Shown here: positions 21,152 through 31,829 of the stretch, in pieces
Layout: each line of letters opens with the position of its first letter
Position numbering within the stretch: the stretch's first letter is position 1
Assembly: GCA_964030475.1 (NCBI GenBank)
Contig: CAXIPT010000036.1
Location: 1-64,000 of the forward strand
Origin: Tethya wilhelma
Lineage: Eukaryota; Porifera; Demospongiae; Tethyida; Tethyidae
Length of the DNA stretch: 64,000 bases
Direction: 5' to 3'
Notes under the pieces: generated by a model
Seen by the model: the letters and a program-made list of their open reading frames with translations, nothing else
Databases searched by the model: none
Told to the model about the DNA's origin: nothing
Program-made: the position numbers and the translations under genes

Positions 21152-21401
21152 AAAACCAAGAACACTTAGATAGATATAACCAAGACTGACAGTTACAGTT
21201 AGTATTAGTATTGTTAGTATTAAATTTAGTATTCTGTTAGTATTAGCAAGTAAAATTTAACATGGTATTTGCCTTGTTTTCATCAATTTTGCTATTTATT
21301 CATTGATAAAAATATGAAAAGAATTTATACAAAAAGAGTGCAATATTTGTTTATTGCACTGATAAGTGTGCTTTAAGTGATTTATTGCACACTTTCTGCT
21401 G
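21152..21401. other. 3' non-coding part of Crypton-like element
   Basis: Short repeats of 'gttagtatta' at 21199-21246; otherwise nothing recognised before the right inverted repeat. Confidence 0.5.
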
Positions 21402-21437
21402 CAGCTGATTGGCCAGAAGTCATGTGACCAGAAATAA
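21402..21437 (-). repeat. Right 36 bp inverted repeat of Crypton-like element
   Basis: Partner of 19772-19807; together they bound a 1,666 bp unit containing the recombinase. Confidence 0.9.
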
Positions 21438-21535
21438 GTAAAAATTAATAATTCTTGTTTTGAAGGTTTTTGTTATATATAAAGTTACAATAAAAATCAA
21501 TTACAAATATCCCAACAATTTACATATTATTCCAA

Positions 21536-22264
21536 GTACAGTAGTACTGGGTACACAGGAATGACACGGATGGCCCATTACAAATATTCACACGAATAAC
21601 TCAGCAAAAGCTGAGCGCTTAGCAATAAAAGGCTTCTAAAGCTACTATTTAGCTCTTTCTCTCTCTAAAACATGGCCTAAAAACATCGCTAAAGTAACAA
21701 ACACAAACCTCCAATTTTCTCCATCTTCTTTTTTTCTTCTTTTTAACAGACTATTCACTTTTAGAAGCTGATTCTTGAATGAACAAACTTGGTTTCTTCC
21801 AGTGCAGTCGCTTTTGCCATCTGTTTTTAGCGCCTCTCATTGAGTAGCAAGGCGAAAAGCGCCTCCTCCCCTCCAAATGGCCGCCATTAATTTCTACACT
21901 CATGCATTATTCATTAGCTTCTAGAAAATTTGAATTGACGACTCCCTTTCCACATAAAGTGTGCGTTATTTGGAATTAAATGCACTGAAGTTGCATGGAA
22001 CTATTTTGTGGTACCTGCTCTTCTTAATCAGAACTTTGATTATCATAACATATAGAAAGACAAGTAAATCTTATGATACAGCTCCTGACTGACATGTGTG
22101 TTTCACTTCAGTATCAAGCAGGCTACACAACTTGTGACTTCAAGTACCAGCTCAGCAGCCCGCCTCTGGCTCAGTGAGTCTGGCTTGCCAGACTACTAGC
22201 TCAGTAGCTAGCTACACACACCAACTCAAATGTAATTGTAGAAATATGGAAAAAAAGAGAACAA
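21536..22264 (-). mobile_element. Repeat body with 3' hairpin, copy H
   Basis: Near-complete body in reverse orientation. Its hairpin end (agtacagtagtactgggtac) is at 21536-21555 and it meets the palindrome at 22265. Confidence 0.88.
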
Positions 22265-22520
22265 ACAAGTAAAAAACATTGGAAATGTAACGAGACACAG
22301 GAATGGCTAAATCGTAAAAATAACGCAAACAAGATGGAATGGCTGTTAGAGGGTGTAAGGAATTCTTTCTGTTGGCAAAATGAGAGACTCAATAAGGATA
22401 TTGTTAAATGCAGCCTGTACAGGAAAAATTCTGCACACACTCTAACAGCCATTCCATCTTGTTTGCGTTATTTTTATGATTTAGCCATTTCTGTGTCTCA
22501 TTATGTTTTTTTTTACTTAT
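22265..22520. repeat. Palindromic element, complete (copy H)
   Basis: Full hairpin of the main family attached to the body at 21536-22264, so copy H repeats the palindrome-plus-body layout of copy A in reverse. The right outer end has decayed into an AAT run (22520-22536). Confidence 0.88.
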
Positions 22521-23061
22521 AATAATAATAATTATAAAACATTGAAACAAAAACACTCTGTAACTCTTAAATGCCTGTACTATTACCTACAGGTTAAGCC
22601 TCTGCAATCCCTAAGCCACTGTCCCTCATTATTCAGTTTACTGTGTATTAAAACTCATGTTGGTCAGTCATTTTCCAAAAAGGTGTTGCGTTTACCTACT
22701 AACAAATTTTATGAACAAGTCCTCTTGTACACATTTCGCAATACATATGATCATCATAGAGCATCCTCAAATCAGCTTCCTGTGAGGAGATAATTCTTGT
22801 CAAGAAATAAGAGTAAGCAACTTGGCAAATGAATTAGCAAGTGATTTAGTGTTGTGTTCATGCATGTATGATTACTATGAAAGACTTTAGCAGTTTAGCT
22901 ATAATATAATAAAGGCAGTACATGCGTGTACTGTTTAGAGGAAGCGAACACACTTTTTTTCTCTCTCACACACACACAAACATGTACAACCACATAGACA
23001 TGCCAGATTAATGCATTATCATATAAAGCAGGTTAATATATAACTTTTTGTTGTTTCCAGC
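22521..23061. other. No gene recognised
   Basis: Open frame 22503-22793 begins inside the palindrome and lacks recognisable motifs. A short CA run is at 22968-22978. Possible intron or upstream region of the exon at 23062. Confidence 0.4.
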
Positions 23062-23213
23062 AAAGTCAAAACTTATCAAAAGGCTTAGAGCATTAAACCT
23101 ATCAGAGAGAGACATTTCTGATCACCGTAGAATCAGTTCACGTCACTTTATCAATCATGATACTAACACAAACGCAATCACTAAACATTGGTTTAAAGTT
23201 TCAGTCTCAAAAT
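23062..23213 (+). pseudogene. Possible THAP-like exon
   Basis: After an AG at 23060-23061 the frame reads AKSKLIKRLRALNLSERDISDHRRISSRHFINHDTN and ends at a stop. The order '.iS.h.RicSrHF...D' resembles the C-terminal half of a THAP zinc finger, with Ser in place of the last Cys. No N-terminal half with the C..C pair was found upstream. A weak call from motif shape alone. Confidence 0.35.
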
Positions 23214-23284
23214 AAGGTCACAGCTCGTGCTCAGTAAGCATTAAAAGAAGTGGTCATTGTTCATCTAAGCCTCCTTCAAAAACT

Positions 23285-23519
23285 TCACAACTTAGGACCG
23301 TTTCTGGAAGTTACATACCTATGTGGCCACTCTGAATTGAACCTGGTACTGAGGGTCTGGTAAGAGATAGCAGGATTGTAATCATGCCCATTGAAGTAGT
23401 CAACAATGACTATCACCTGTGATGGAGCGATCTGGAATTTTTGATGGTTGATAACTTCTCCAGGAAGAAAATCATATTCCTTGGCCTGATACTTCATTAC
23501 TAAAGTAAAAAAAAAAGTT
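23285..23519 (-). CDS. Unidentified exon
   Basis: Minus-strand frame MKYQAKEYDFLPGEVINHQK...QVIVIVDYFNGHDYNPAIS...TRFNSEWPHR. The coding look stops in a poly-T tract just upstream (23505-23520), and a GT lies at the downstream end (ccacataggtatgtaa). Family not recognised; could be a stray exon of a multicopy gene. Confidence 0.3.
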
Positions 23520-23693
23520 GGAAATGTAATCAGACACAAACTGTAATGCGCCCCACCTCCCCCGTACGGGAACACGAGGAGAGATTGAGGGGCAAACCCG
23601 GGAATTATTTTTTAAATCACGTTCCAGGCTTGGGATATTAGACATGTTCCGTAAACTAATAGATTTACAGATTAGAACCTCGTGCTCTTAAAA

Positions 23694-24888
23694 ATGGCTG
23701 ATGAAAGTGCCGTTCTAGTGAATTTTGGACAACATAGCAGAGATGTGAAGTCAAGCGGGCTTTTAAAAGAGCTCAAGCAAGCTATTACAGAGTCCTTTAC
23801 TGATGTTCTTCCAGCGGGTGCGACTATTTTCCTGAAGAAAAAGGATGAAGACTGGGGAGGCATGTTTGTTGATCTGGGTGACTCTGACAAGGTGGGTGAC
23901 AAGAGTATCATTCAAGCATACATTTTATCTCAAAAGGTATTTATTAAGTAACTAGTTAAAAACTATTTTAAAATAAATACAATGTATGTTTGATAGCTAA
24001 ACTATTTGCCTGCCATGTAGCTCAGTATCAATCTTGTTTTTGTGTGCAGTCATCCAATGGTGGGAACCCCAGAGTTCAAGCTGGTAGTGTTCCCCAACGT
24101 TATTGAAGGATACCCATGATACTACGAGTGATGTGGTACATGTATATACAGAACCTCCACTAGTTATTCACCTTCACCTCAAGGTGCTAGCCAGATGAGG
24201 ATTGGTAGCACACCTGGTGGCTTTCTTTGTTTGACTCATCCTCAGATATTTTAATTATTAATTATCTCACTACTGTTTTGTACACTCACACACACACACA
24301 CAGACACACACATACACACACACACATTTCTATAGACTATTGAAAACGTTTCATCAAGTCCAAGTACAAGTTCCAATTCATTGAATGTGGACACTGTTCC
24401 TGCAAATAGTAAGATATAGTATAATAAAGAGGACAAACATCCATTGACAGGCCATCAGATAGCAATGAATGCTGCTGCAGCAGAAATTTGTCAACGAGAC
24501 CCTACACTACGTGACAAGAATCAGCAGCAGAGTTGATCAAAATGGCACAGCTGCAAGTGTTTGAATCTGGCTATCAATATAAGAAAGGTTAGTAGATGTT
24601 GAACAATGTTGGATAATATTGCATGTATACTAAAGTCTTTCATATAACGTTTTTCTCTTCTGTTGATCCAGATCAAAACGGTTTCAGCAAAGTACAGAAA
24701 GCGATGGAGAACCTCCTCCAAAGCAAGTTTACCCTAACAAAGTTGTGAGGGCTGAGAGACTACGAGAGATTACTAGTAATTTGGACCAACTCAGTGAAAC
24801 TATTAAATATAAGGAGAAGATGTTGCTGAAACTGCTAAGAAGTATCAGTAAACCCCCTTTGGCTAAAAATCTTATAAAACTGACTTGA
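23694..24888 (+). CDS. Multi-exon gene of unknown function, coiled-coil C-terminus
   Basis: Exon 1 (23694-about 23936) gives MADESAVLVNFGQHSRDVKS...ATIFLKKKDEDWGGMFVDLG...AYILSQK, a compact domain that could be ubiquitin-like. Candidate later exons: 24049-24110 (SSNGGNPRVQAGSVPQRY), about 24333-24405 (IENVSSSPSTSSNSLNVDTV), about 24453-24584 with MAQLQVFESGYQYKKG, and about 24672-24888 with PPPKQVYPNKVVRAERLREI and QLSETIKYKEKMLLKLL, which is probably coiled coil. Frames between exons do not all connect; TGA and frame changes near 24105 and 24535 suggest decay. Borders are approximate. Family not identified. Confidence 0.4.
24287..24328. repeat. CA microsatellite
   Basis: Imperfect (CA)n within an apparent intron. 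Confidence 0.9.
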
Positions 24889-25144
24889 GTTACATGCAAT
24901 ACTGAGCAGCTGACTCCGCTGCGATTCTAGCTAGCTAGCTAGCTGCTACTTCACTGACTAGCGCTCACTATCTAGCGCGATTGAAACCGCTAACGGTAAG
25001 TGCAAAATTAATTGCAGTTAAAATGGGTGGGGCTATTACTAAAAGTGGGTGTGGCTACTGCAAAATTTTCCATGCGCTTTGTGCACACTATTGTAAGAAA
25101 CCCCCTTATGAAAATCTTCAATCCGCTACTGATAAGATTAATAT

Positions 25145-25400
25145 TTGTTGAAATGCATGTGTTGACTAATACTTTTGAAAAAGGTTCGCCATCGACAAAA
25201 GTTCACAGTACATTTGTTGCATGAGGTGTGTATGTTGACTATAATACCTTTTGAAAAGGTTCACAGTCGACAAATGTTCACAATAAGTGTTTTGTTGAGA
25301 TGTGTAGAGACTATAATACTTTTTTAAAAGGTTCACAATCGTTCACAATTAAATAGTTGAGATGTGTGTGTTGACAATTATAATACCTTTAAAACGGTTC
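25145..25400 (-). repeat. Tandem repeat, inverse relative of 18735-19060
   Basis: Four units with 'gtgttgac.ataata.cttttgaaaaggttcacagtcgacaa' and 'gttcacaataagt', which are reverse complements of the 18.7 kb units. Confidence 0.8.
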
Positions 25401-26322
25401 TCCACAGAGCTCAGGCTGCCACCATGATCTCTCTTTTTAACTTCACTATCTAGTAGTCATGTGACTCTCACATGCATCTGATGAAATTTGTCAAACACAT
25501 ATGTTTGAGATATAGTTTTCAAAAGATAAAATTAACATCACAGTATAATTATATCCTTCAGTTGATCATCTGATATATCAGCTTCAGATATGACCTAGCC
25601 AAATACTGTGTATAGTCAATCAATTACAGATCATTGTAATCTGCAGGAGGTATAATAATCGTCAAGATAAAACTCTACACTAGTGAGGCTATTAGTGATA
25701 CATATTATACCATGACATGCAGGTGCTTACTCAGTGATTGGTATGTAACATTCACTGACTATTAATTATAATTATAGCGACTGATTTGCGGCAATGATAA
25801 AGAACATAATAACACATCATAACATAGCTAACAATACATGATCAAGTATGCATGTTATGCATAAATGAATAACTCTTAGAATGTTATTGCTGTAAGTATC
25901 ATAATAACCATAATGTTTTTGGATGTTTCATATAAGAGCCTGAGTTTTCCAGTTATCACATACATCCCTTGCCTTTGCAAATCAAATTAAAGGATGATTT
26001 TACTTTAGCTTCACACATTTAATATGGAACCAATGTTTGCACTTGTTACACTCAATCATCCAAATTCAGGGTGTATTCCTTTTGTATACACAAATACATT
26101 TTCTGGGCACAGTGCTTTATCTAAACACCATGCAGAGCAATAAAACAGTTTGACTTCAACCTTAGGTTAAACATATCAGTAATATAACCTTGGGAAGTCT
26201 TTCTGGAAGAAGCATGATTGTATGGTGGCCATGGGTTCTTTGTGTTGGCTTTTCTGTCATTATCTTTTAATGAGGTGACCCTTATAATGGAATGTGAAGG
26301 GTACAGATTGATCATAATTATC
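25401..26322. other. No gene recognised
   Basis: AT-rich sequence with many stops on both strands; nothing supported. Confidence 0.5.
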
Positions 26323-27382
26323 ACAAGTGAAAAAAACATTGGAAATGTAATGAGACATAGGAATGGCCAAATCGTAAAAAAGAAAGCAAACAAGATGGAA
26401 TAGCTGTTTGAGTGTGTGCAGAATCATTCCTGTGTGGGCTGCATGTAGTACTCTCTCACCATGTTGAGTCCCTCATGTTGCCCAAAGGAATAATTCTTTA
26501 CACACTCAAACAGCTATTCCATCTTGTTTGCTTTCTTTTTTACGATTTGGCCATTCCTATGTCTCATTACATTTCCAATGTTTTTTTCACTTGTTTGTTC
26601 TAATTTTTTCATAATTCTACATCACAGTTAAGTTCGTGTGTATATGGTAGTTACTTGTACACTATCAGCATGGATATTATAGCTTATGTTATAATCTACA
26701 ATATCAGCAATGTCAGTGAAGCAGCTGCTCATCTTCTTATAATGACAACTATGTAACAAAGTAGTCTATTCACCTCCTGAATATTCAAGGCTGAAAGATA
26801 CCGGTAACTGGTTACAGAGACTTCAGCACAACCAGAAATCTTCAGGTAAAACGGGCAGGCAGCGAATATTCGGATTCCAAATAACGCACACTTGTCTAAC
26901 TGGAAAGGGTCGTCACTTTGATTTCCAAAGTAGCTAATGAATTTATTAATGAGTAGAGAAATGAATGGCTGCCATACGGAGAAGGCGCTTTTCGTCTTGT
27001 ATCTAGCGACTCAGCTAGAGAAACGAATAACCGATGCAAAAAGCGACTGAAGACAAAGATACCAAGTTTATTCGTTCAAGAATCAGCTTCTGAAAGTGAG
27101 CAGTCTCTGAGAAAAGGCTTGCCAACATAGAAGAATAAGAAGAAGAAGAAGAAGATGGAGAAAATTGGAGGTTTGGCATATTTTTGTTTGGTACTTTAGC
27201 GATGGTTTTAGGCCATGTTTTTAGGCTTGTTAGAAAGAGAAAGAGCTAAATAGTAGCTTAAGAAGCCTTTTAGTGCCAAGCGCTCAGTTTTTGCAGAGTT
27301 ATTCGCGTGAATATTTGTATTGCGCTAATGGGCCATCCGTGCCATTCCTATGTACCCAGTACTACCGTACTGGGAATGATAC
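26323..27382 (+). mobile_element. Palindrome plus repeat body, copy I (internal replacement)
   Basis: Complete palindrome at 26323-26594, the first ~60 bases of the body, then unrelated sequence to about 26870, then the rest of the body to the terminal hairpin (cccagtactaccgtactggg) at 27356-27376. This copy supports palindrome and body being parts of one element. Confidence 0.82.
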
Positions 27383-28060
27383 CCATTAACTTACAAGATA
27401 ATATAATTTTACTTTGAACTTTGTTATGAAACAGCTGCACGAAATTTGCACTTAGATGGTGATCCTCTCAGACAGGTCTTTAATAGATGAGGAACTCTCT
27501 GTTGCGACAAAAATAGAGCCTGATGTTACCTTCAGGGAACAGTTTTACTCCACCATACCTTTAATAACGTTCATTTCATCTTGAAGTTAGTTTAGGTCAG
27601 TTAAGAGATTCAGGCAAGTCCTGAAGCTGGCTAAATTTGTAGGTGATGACTTTTCAGAAAGCCTATATGCAGAAATTTCATATGTAATGGTCATTAGTAA
27701 CTGTCTATTTCCAGTACAGTAGTACTGGGCACAAAGGAATGGCATAGAAGGCCCTATCATGACAAATTTGGTCCCCCCCCCAAAATTGGACCCCCGGCCC
27801 ATAATTTACCAACCCCCGGAACTAAATTTACGTAAAATTTTGGACCCCAAGTAACTTTTTAGGACCCCAAAATTTTCAATGAGAATGAACTTGGCATAGT
27901 GTACTATGTACATACATGCAGCAAAAATCATGTTTTATTCAACAATCATGCATGTCAATATACAGTAAAGCAATTTTATAATTGTTACAAAAATGAAACT
28001 GAAAGTACTGTCTAGCAATTTGCACAGTGCCATAGAGTTTTAGTGCTATCCACCACAACC
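27383..28060. other. Spacer with isolated hairpin-end fragment and G/C-run repeat
   Basis: 27707-27752 is an isolated inverse copy of the body's 3' end (cagtacagtagtactgggc). 27765-27875 is a C-run repeat with 'ggaccccaaaattttc', related to 37955-38010. No gene. Confidence 0.55.
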
Positions 28061-28513
28061 ATGAGTTTTGAAGAACAGCTAAGTTTTGAGCGTTCCCAAA
28101 ATGCCATGCTTACAGCCAAATTAAGGGAGTTACAAGAACAAGTCCACAGTCTTCAGCAATCAACACCTGCCCCTACTTCTTTGTACAAGGACGAAATCAC
28201 ATCTCTTGTTGGTCAGGAAAACATGTTCAGTGAAGATCCCAGCACCATCGACAATTTGGAAAGATTTTCTTTAGCTGATAATATTGCTAATGTCCGTGAA
28301 GTAGCTCCAGCTTTCTTCTCTGTTCTTTGTGATGTTGGAGATGTGAGACGAAATTCCCAAGATGACCACACACTCACCCAGAATGAAATCAAAGCCTTGG
28401 TATCACTTGCTGTCCTAGCAAAATGCCAAATCCAGGCAAACACAGGGGATACAGTTGTTTTTGAGTATGATGCTGATAGCTCGTGCTGTGAACAAACAGG
28501 TATAGGGCCATGA
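28061..28513 (+). CDS. N-terminal exon of a DUF6589-type multicopy gene
   Basis: MSFEEQLSFERSQNAMLTAK...ELQEQVHSLQQ is a predicted coiled coil (residues about 1-40). It is followed by NIANVREVAPAFFSVLCDVG and NEIKALVSLAVLAKCQIQANTG. I recall such a segment ('.P.f...l.dl......eik.l.sL..l...r....G') at the N-terminal side of DUF6589-type genes of sponges and cnidarians, fragments of which also lie at 39.8-41.0 and 51.1-51.9 kb. A GT follows the last Gln (cagGTATAG at about 28499), so the open frame probably ends at a donor site. Function unknown. Confidence 0.4.
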   Translation: MSFEEQLSFERSQNAMLTAKLRELQEQVHSLQQSTPAPTSLYKDEITSLVGQENMFSEDPSTIDNLERFSLADNIANVREVAPAFFSVLCDVGDVRRNSQDDHTLTQNEIKALVSLAVLAKCQIQANTGDTVVFEYDADSSCCEQTGIGP

Positions 28514-29106
28514 ATATAATCAACCATCCCATTGATGATTATACAGTTGTCCTCTTTATATCTTTGGTCACAGGCAATTAAGACTAAGCATGGGAGAATC
28601 AGTGGCAGTGTGTATAAATTAGAATGTGCATCAGGCTTATAAATAGTATGGCCTTGCTGTGACAATGTTCTAATTAGAGCTCACTTCTCATGCCCATCAG
28701 TGCCCCTATCTGTTTATTTTGCAAACGTACTTGCACAATTATGTAGGCTAGGCTTGTAATAAACATGATTTCCACACTTTAATTAATTATATTACAGAAG
28801 GGGGTGTGATAATTTTTGGTACTGATCAAAACATACACTGTAATAGGTTGAAACAAAACTTTAGGGAAGGTCCGAAGACTGGACGAGACAATGTTATGGT
28901 AAAGTTTGCTGACTTGCGTGGGTTGTGACTTGCCACGTGGCGATTGTGTACATGTACGTGTAAGTGTGTGGGCGAATTTGCCCACAACTCCCTAACCACG
29001 TCCAACCACAATGTGCACATGATCAAAGTCTTCCAGGCTCCCTCCCTCCCTTTGCATGCGGATAATAATTCGCGTGCGGAAAAAAATTAGTGGGAGAGAG
29101 CCTGCT
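28514..29106. other. No gene recognised
   Basis: No supported exon after the donor-like GT; the gene start at 28061 seems not to be continued here. Confidence 0.4.
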
Positions 29107-29401
29107 ACAACTGTCCCCAAAGAAACCAAGTTTGTTTGTTCAAGAATCAGGTGAATGGTCTCTAAGAAAAGTTAAGCCAAGATAGAAGAAGAACAAAAAG
29201 AAGATGGAGAAATTGGAGGTCTGGCATATTTTAGTTGTGTACTTTGCGATGGTTTTAGGCCATGTTTTAGGGCTCATTAGAAAGAGCCTTTTAGTGCCAA
29301 GCGCTCATTTTTTTTGCAGAGTTATTCGCATGAATATTTGTATTGTGCTAATGAGCCATCCGTGCCATTCCTATGTACCGAGTACACCGTACTGGGAATT
29401 A
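29107..29401 (+). mobile_element. Repeat body, copy K (3' part)
   Basis: Matches the second half of the body from 'ctgtccccaaagaaacc' to the hairpin 'gtaccgagtacaccgtactgggaat'. Confidence 0.8.
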
Positions 29402-30002
29402 GTTAATTTTATGCATGCATGATTAGTTATGGAATGTATTGAATGTAAGTCAAAACGTTAAGCTTGCTAGACTGTAACAACATGTCTTTCAGATATGGCA
29501 ATGGAATAGCCCTACCCAGCAGTTCAATGATCCAATCATTCATGAATCACTATATGTGTATTCATTTTCAGTTATAGCTCAGATTAATTAAATTGTTGAC
29601 GGACTGAAATCATTTGGATTGTTAGACCTCTTTCACACTCACCCTAAGCTGATAGGCCCATTGTTGATTGCCCAGCTACCTGTTATTCTCACTTCAGACT
29701 ACATGGTTGAGCTTGTATGGTGCACAGATCGATGTTCCATAATTACAACTGCACATTATGATACTAGTTTTGCTTTGCCATGCATGTGCACGTGTGATAA
29801 GTAAAATACTATACATGCAAGCAGGTGAGTGGGGAACTGTAAGTGAACTGTCTCAGGATGGTGAAACTTCAGAGTTCAAGATCACTTATCAAATAATTTT
29901 ATTGTTCTGTACTGGCTCTCCTTGTGAGCCACCTGTTGGATGGCACTCTAGGCTCCATGCTGAGGTTTGATGATGGGCTAGGAATACCTGGGCTAATACT
30001 AT
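29402..30002. other. No gene recognised
   Basis: Left flank of the Gypsy 5' LTR; no supported features. Confidence 0.5.
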
Positions 30003-30227
30003 TGTAAGAACATGTGTTCTAATTTGAATCTTAGACTATTGTTGTGTTAATTGAACCTTTCTATCTATTGTGTTGTGTACCACCCACTTGTGTGTTGTGC
30101 ATTTCCTGTGTTATTGTGCAAAGGCTGCAGTTCTCTATAAATAGCTGCCTCATAGCCCTTTTGAGTTTAAAGATCATTCTGACTATATCATTCCCTGGCT
30201 AACTACTACCCACGCAACTACGTTACA
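30003..30227 (+). repeat. Gypsy-type 5' LTR
   Basis: 225 bp sequence starting TGTAAGAACATG and ending CTACGTTACA. It matches the reverse complement of 34798-35020 closely. It contains tataaata near 30136 as a TATA-like box. Directly after it comes tttggtgtcaagaa, placed as a primer-binding site. Confidence 0.88.
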
Positions 30228-30253
30228 TTTGGTGTCAAGAATTACTTCAATTA

Positions 30254-31640
30254 TGAGCCAGGGGAGGTAGCGAAGCTGGAAAAGGAACAACAGCAACAGC
30301 AACAGCAGCAGCAGCAGCAGCTATCATCTTTGGTTGCTATGCTCAGGTCCGTGCAGGAGCAGCAAGTGGCTACTTTCCAAACTGTCCAGGGACAGCAAGC
30401 GAAGCAGGACCAGTTGATGCAAGCTGTTCAGAATCAGCACGCTAAGCAGGAGCAACTCTCCACGGACCACAAACTGATCTAGAGAGAGTGGCGTCCGTGC
30501 AGCAGGAGCAGGCTGAGAGGCAGTTGCAGCTCGCAAAGCAGCAGGAGGCAAGACTTGAACAGTTGATTGATGGTCAGGAACAGAGGTGGCAGGAGACGGA
30601 ACAGAAGCAGCTGGCAGCTGAGGCTACGGTCCACGCTCTCCAGCAGGATCTCTCCTCGATGAAGGAAGCTATTCATAATAGGATCTCCTCTACAGAGTCT
30701 GACCTGGTGGGCCTGCATGCTACTCAAAAAGACGTCTCATCCTGGCTCCAAACAGCAAAAACTGCCATTATTTCTGAAGTTATAGAGGCAGTAGAGGGCC
30801 GGTTTGCTACTAAGGCACCGCTTGACGCAAAGATAATCAAGCCTACTGGGAGTCAGCCTTTGAAGCCGACTGTCGCCGAGTTTGTGCCATCTCATTCTTT
30901 CCCTACAGGTTCTCGCGGGATACCTACTAGGGGAGGAGGCGGAACTACCTCCAGTCTCTCCAAACCACTGCCTTTTGATGGGCGTTCCCCATGGGATGCT
31001 TACCAGCTGCAGTTTGAGATGCTAGCTGAGGCCAATCGCTGGAGTAGGGTGGAGAAAGCTACACACCTGGCTGTCAGCTTGAGAGGGCCGGCTCTTACAG
31101 TTCTGTCTAACATCCCTCAGGACCGTCGGGGTGACTATGATGCTCTTGTTGCTGCCCTGAAGAGGAGGTTTGGCAGCTCCCACCAGGCCGAGTTGAACAG
31201 AGTCAAGTTGAGGGGGAGAGTGAGGAGAGATGAGACACCCCCAGGCTAGTGCTGAAATGTTAGAAGTGTTAGCTAAAGATCAATTTATTCATTCTCTTAC
31301 AGATGAGGATGTTTGTCTTCGACTCTGCCAGAACAAGCCAGACACCTTGCAGAAGGCATTGGAGCAGGCACTAAAGCTGGAATCCTTTAACCTTGCCAAC
31401 AAGCAGCGGTCGAGGGTGGTGAGAGAGATCCAGCTAGAGTCACAGAGCTTCCCCAGGTGAAGCGGTCCGGGTTGGACGAGGGAGCGCTAGAGACACTCCA
31501 GTGCATACCTCAATGCTGTACAACAGTGCAGCCCCAAGTCTGAGGGGAGGCAGCAGAGTACTAGGCGCAGGGGCCTGTGTAGGAGCTCCAAGTAACTAAC
31601 TTGTTGGAATTGCGGGAAACCTGGACACTTTCAACAAGAG
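30254..31640 (+). pseudogene. Gypsy-type gag, frameshifted
   Basis: After the LTR a CAG/CAA-rich region encodes a Gln run and a long coiled coil. A one-base shift near 30475 leads to the frame continuing to 31249 with SKPLPFDGRSPWDAYQLQFE, HLAVSLRGPAL and DYDALVAALKRRFG, a Gypsy capsid-like block. A further shift at a C run (31232-31242) leads to AEMLEVLAKDQFIHSL and ALEQALKLESF (31250-31460). Near 31600-31640 is CWNCGKPGHFQQE, a CCHC knuckle that has lost its last Cys. Gag packages the element's RNA in the cytoplasm. Inactive copy. Confidence 0.82.
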
Positions 31641-31829
31641 GAGACCTCACAGAAGCCAGGACAAGGGTCTCAGAAGAAGAAGGGTGCTCAGCAGAAAGCC
31701 GGCACAGCTGCCGTTGAGAGCACCACCAAGAAGCAGTCGGGAAACGGGCCATAGCTGAGCTTGCGGGGCAAAGCTCAGCTAGTGCCAACTCACTAGCCCC
31801 TAATTTTTCTATATCTAAACCTAACACTA

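Noticed and set aside
22503..22793. 96-codon plus-strand ORF
   Set aside because: Starts inside the palindrome; composition and lack of motifs do not support a gene.
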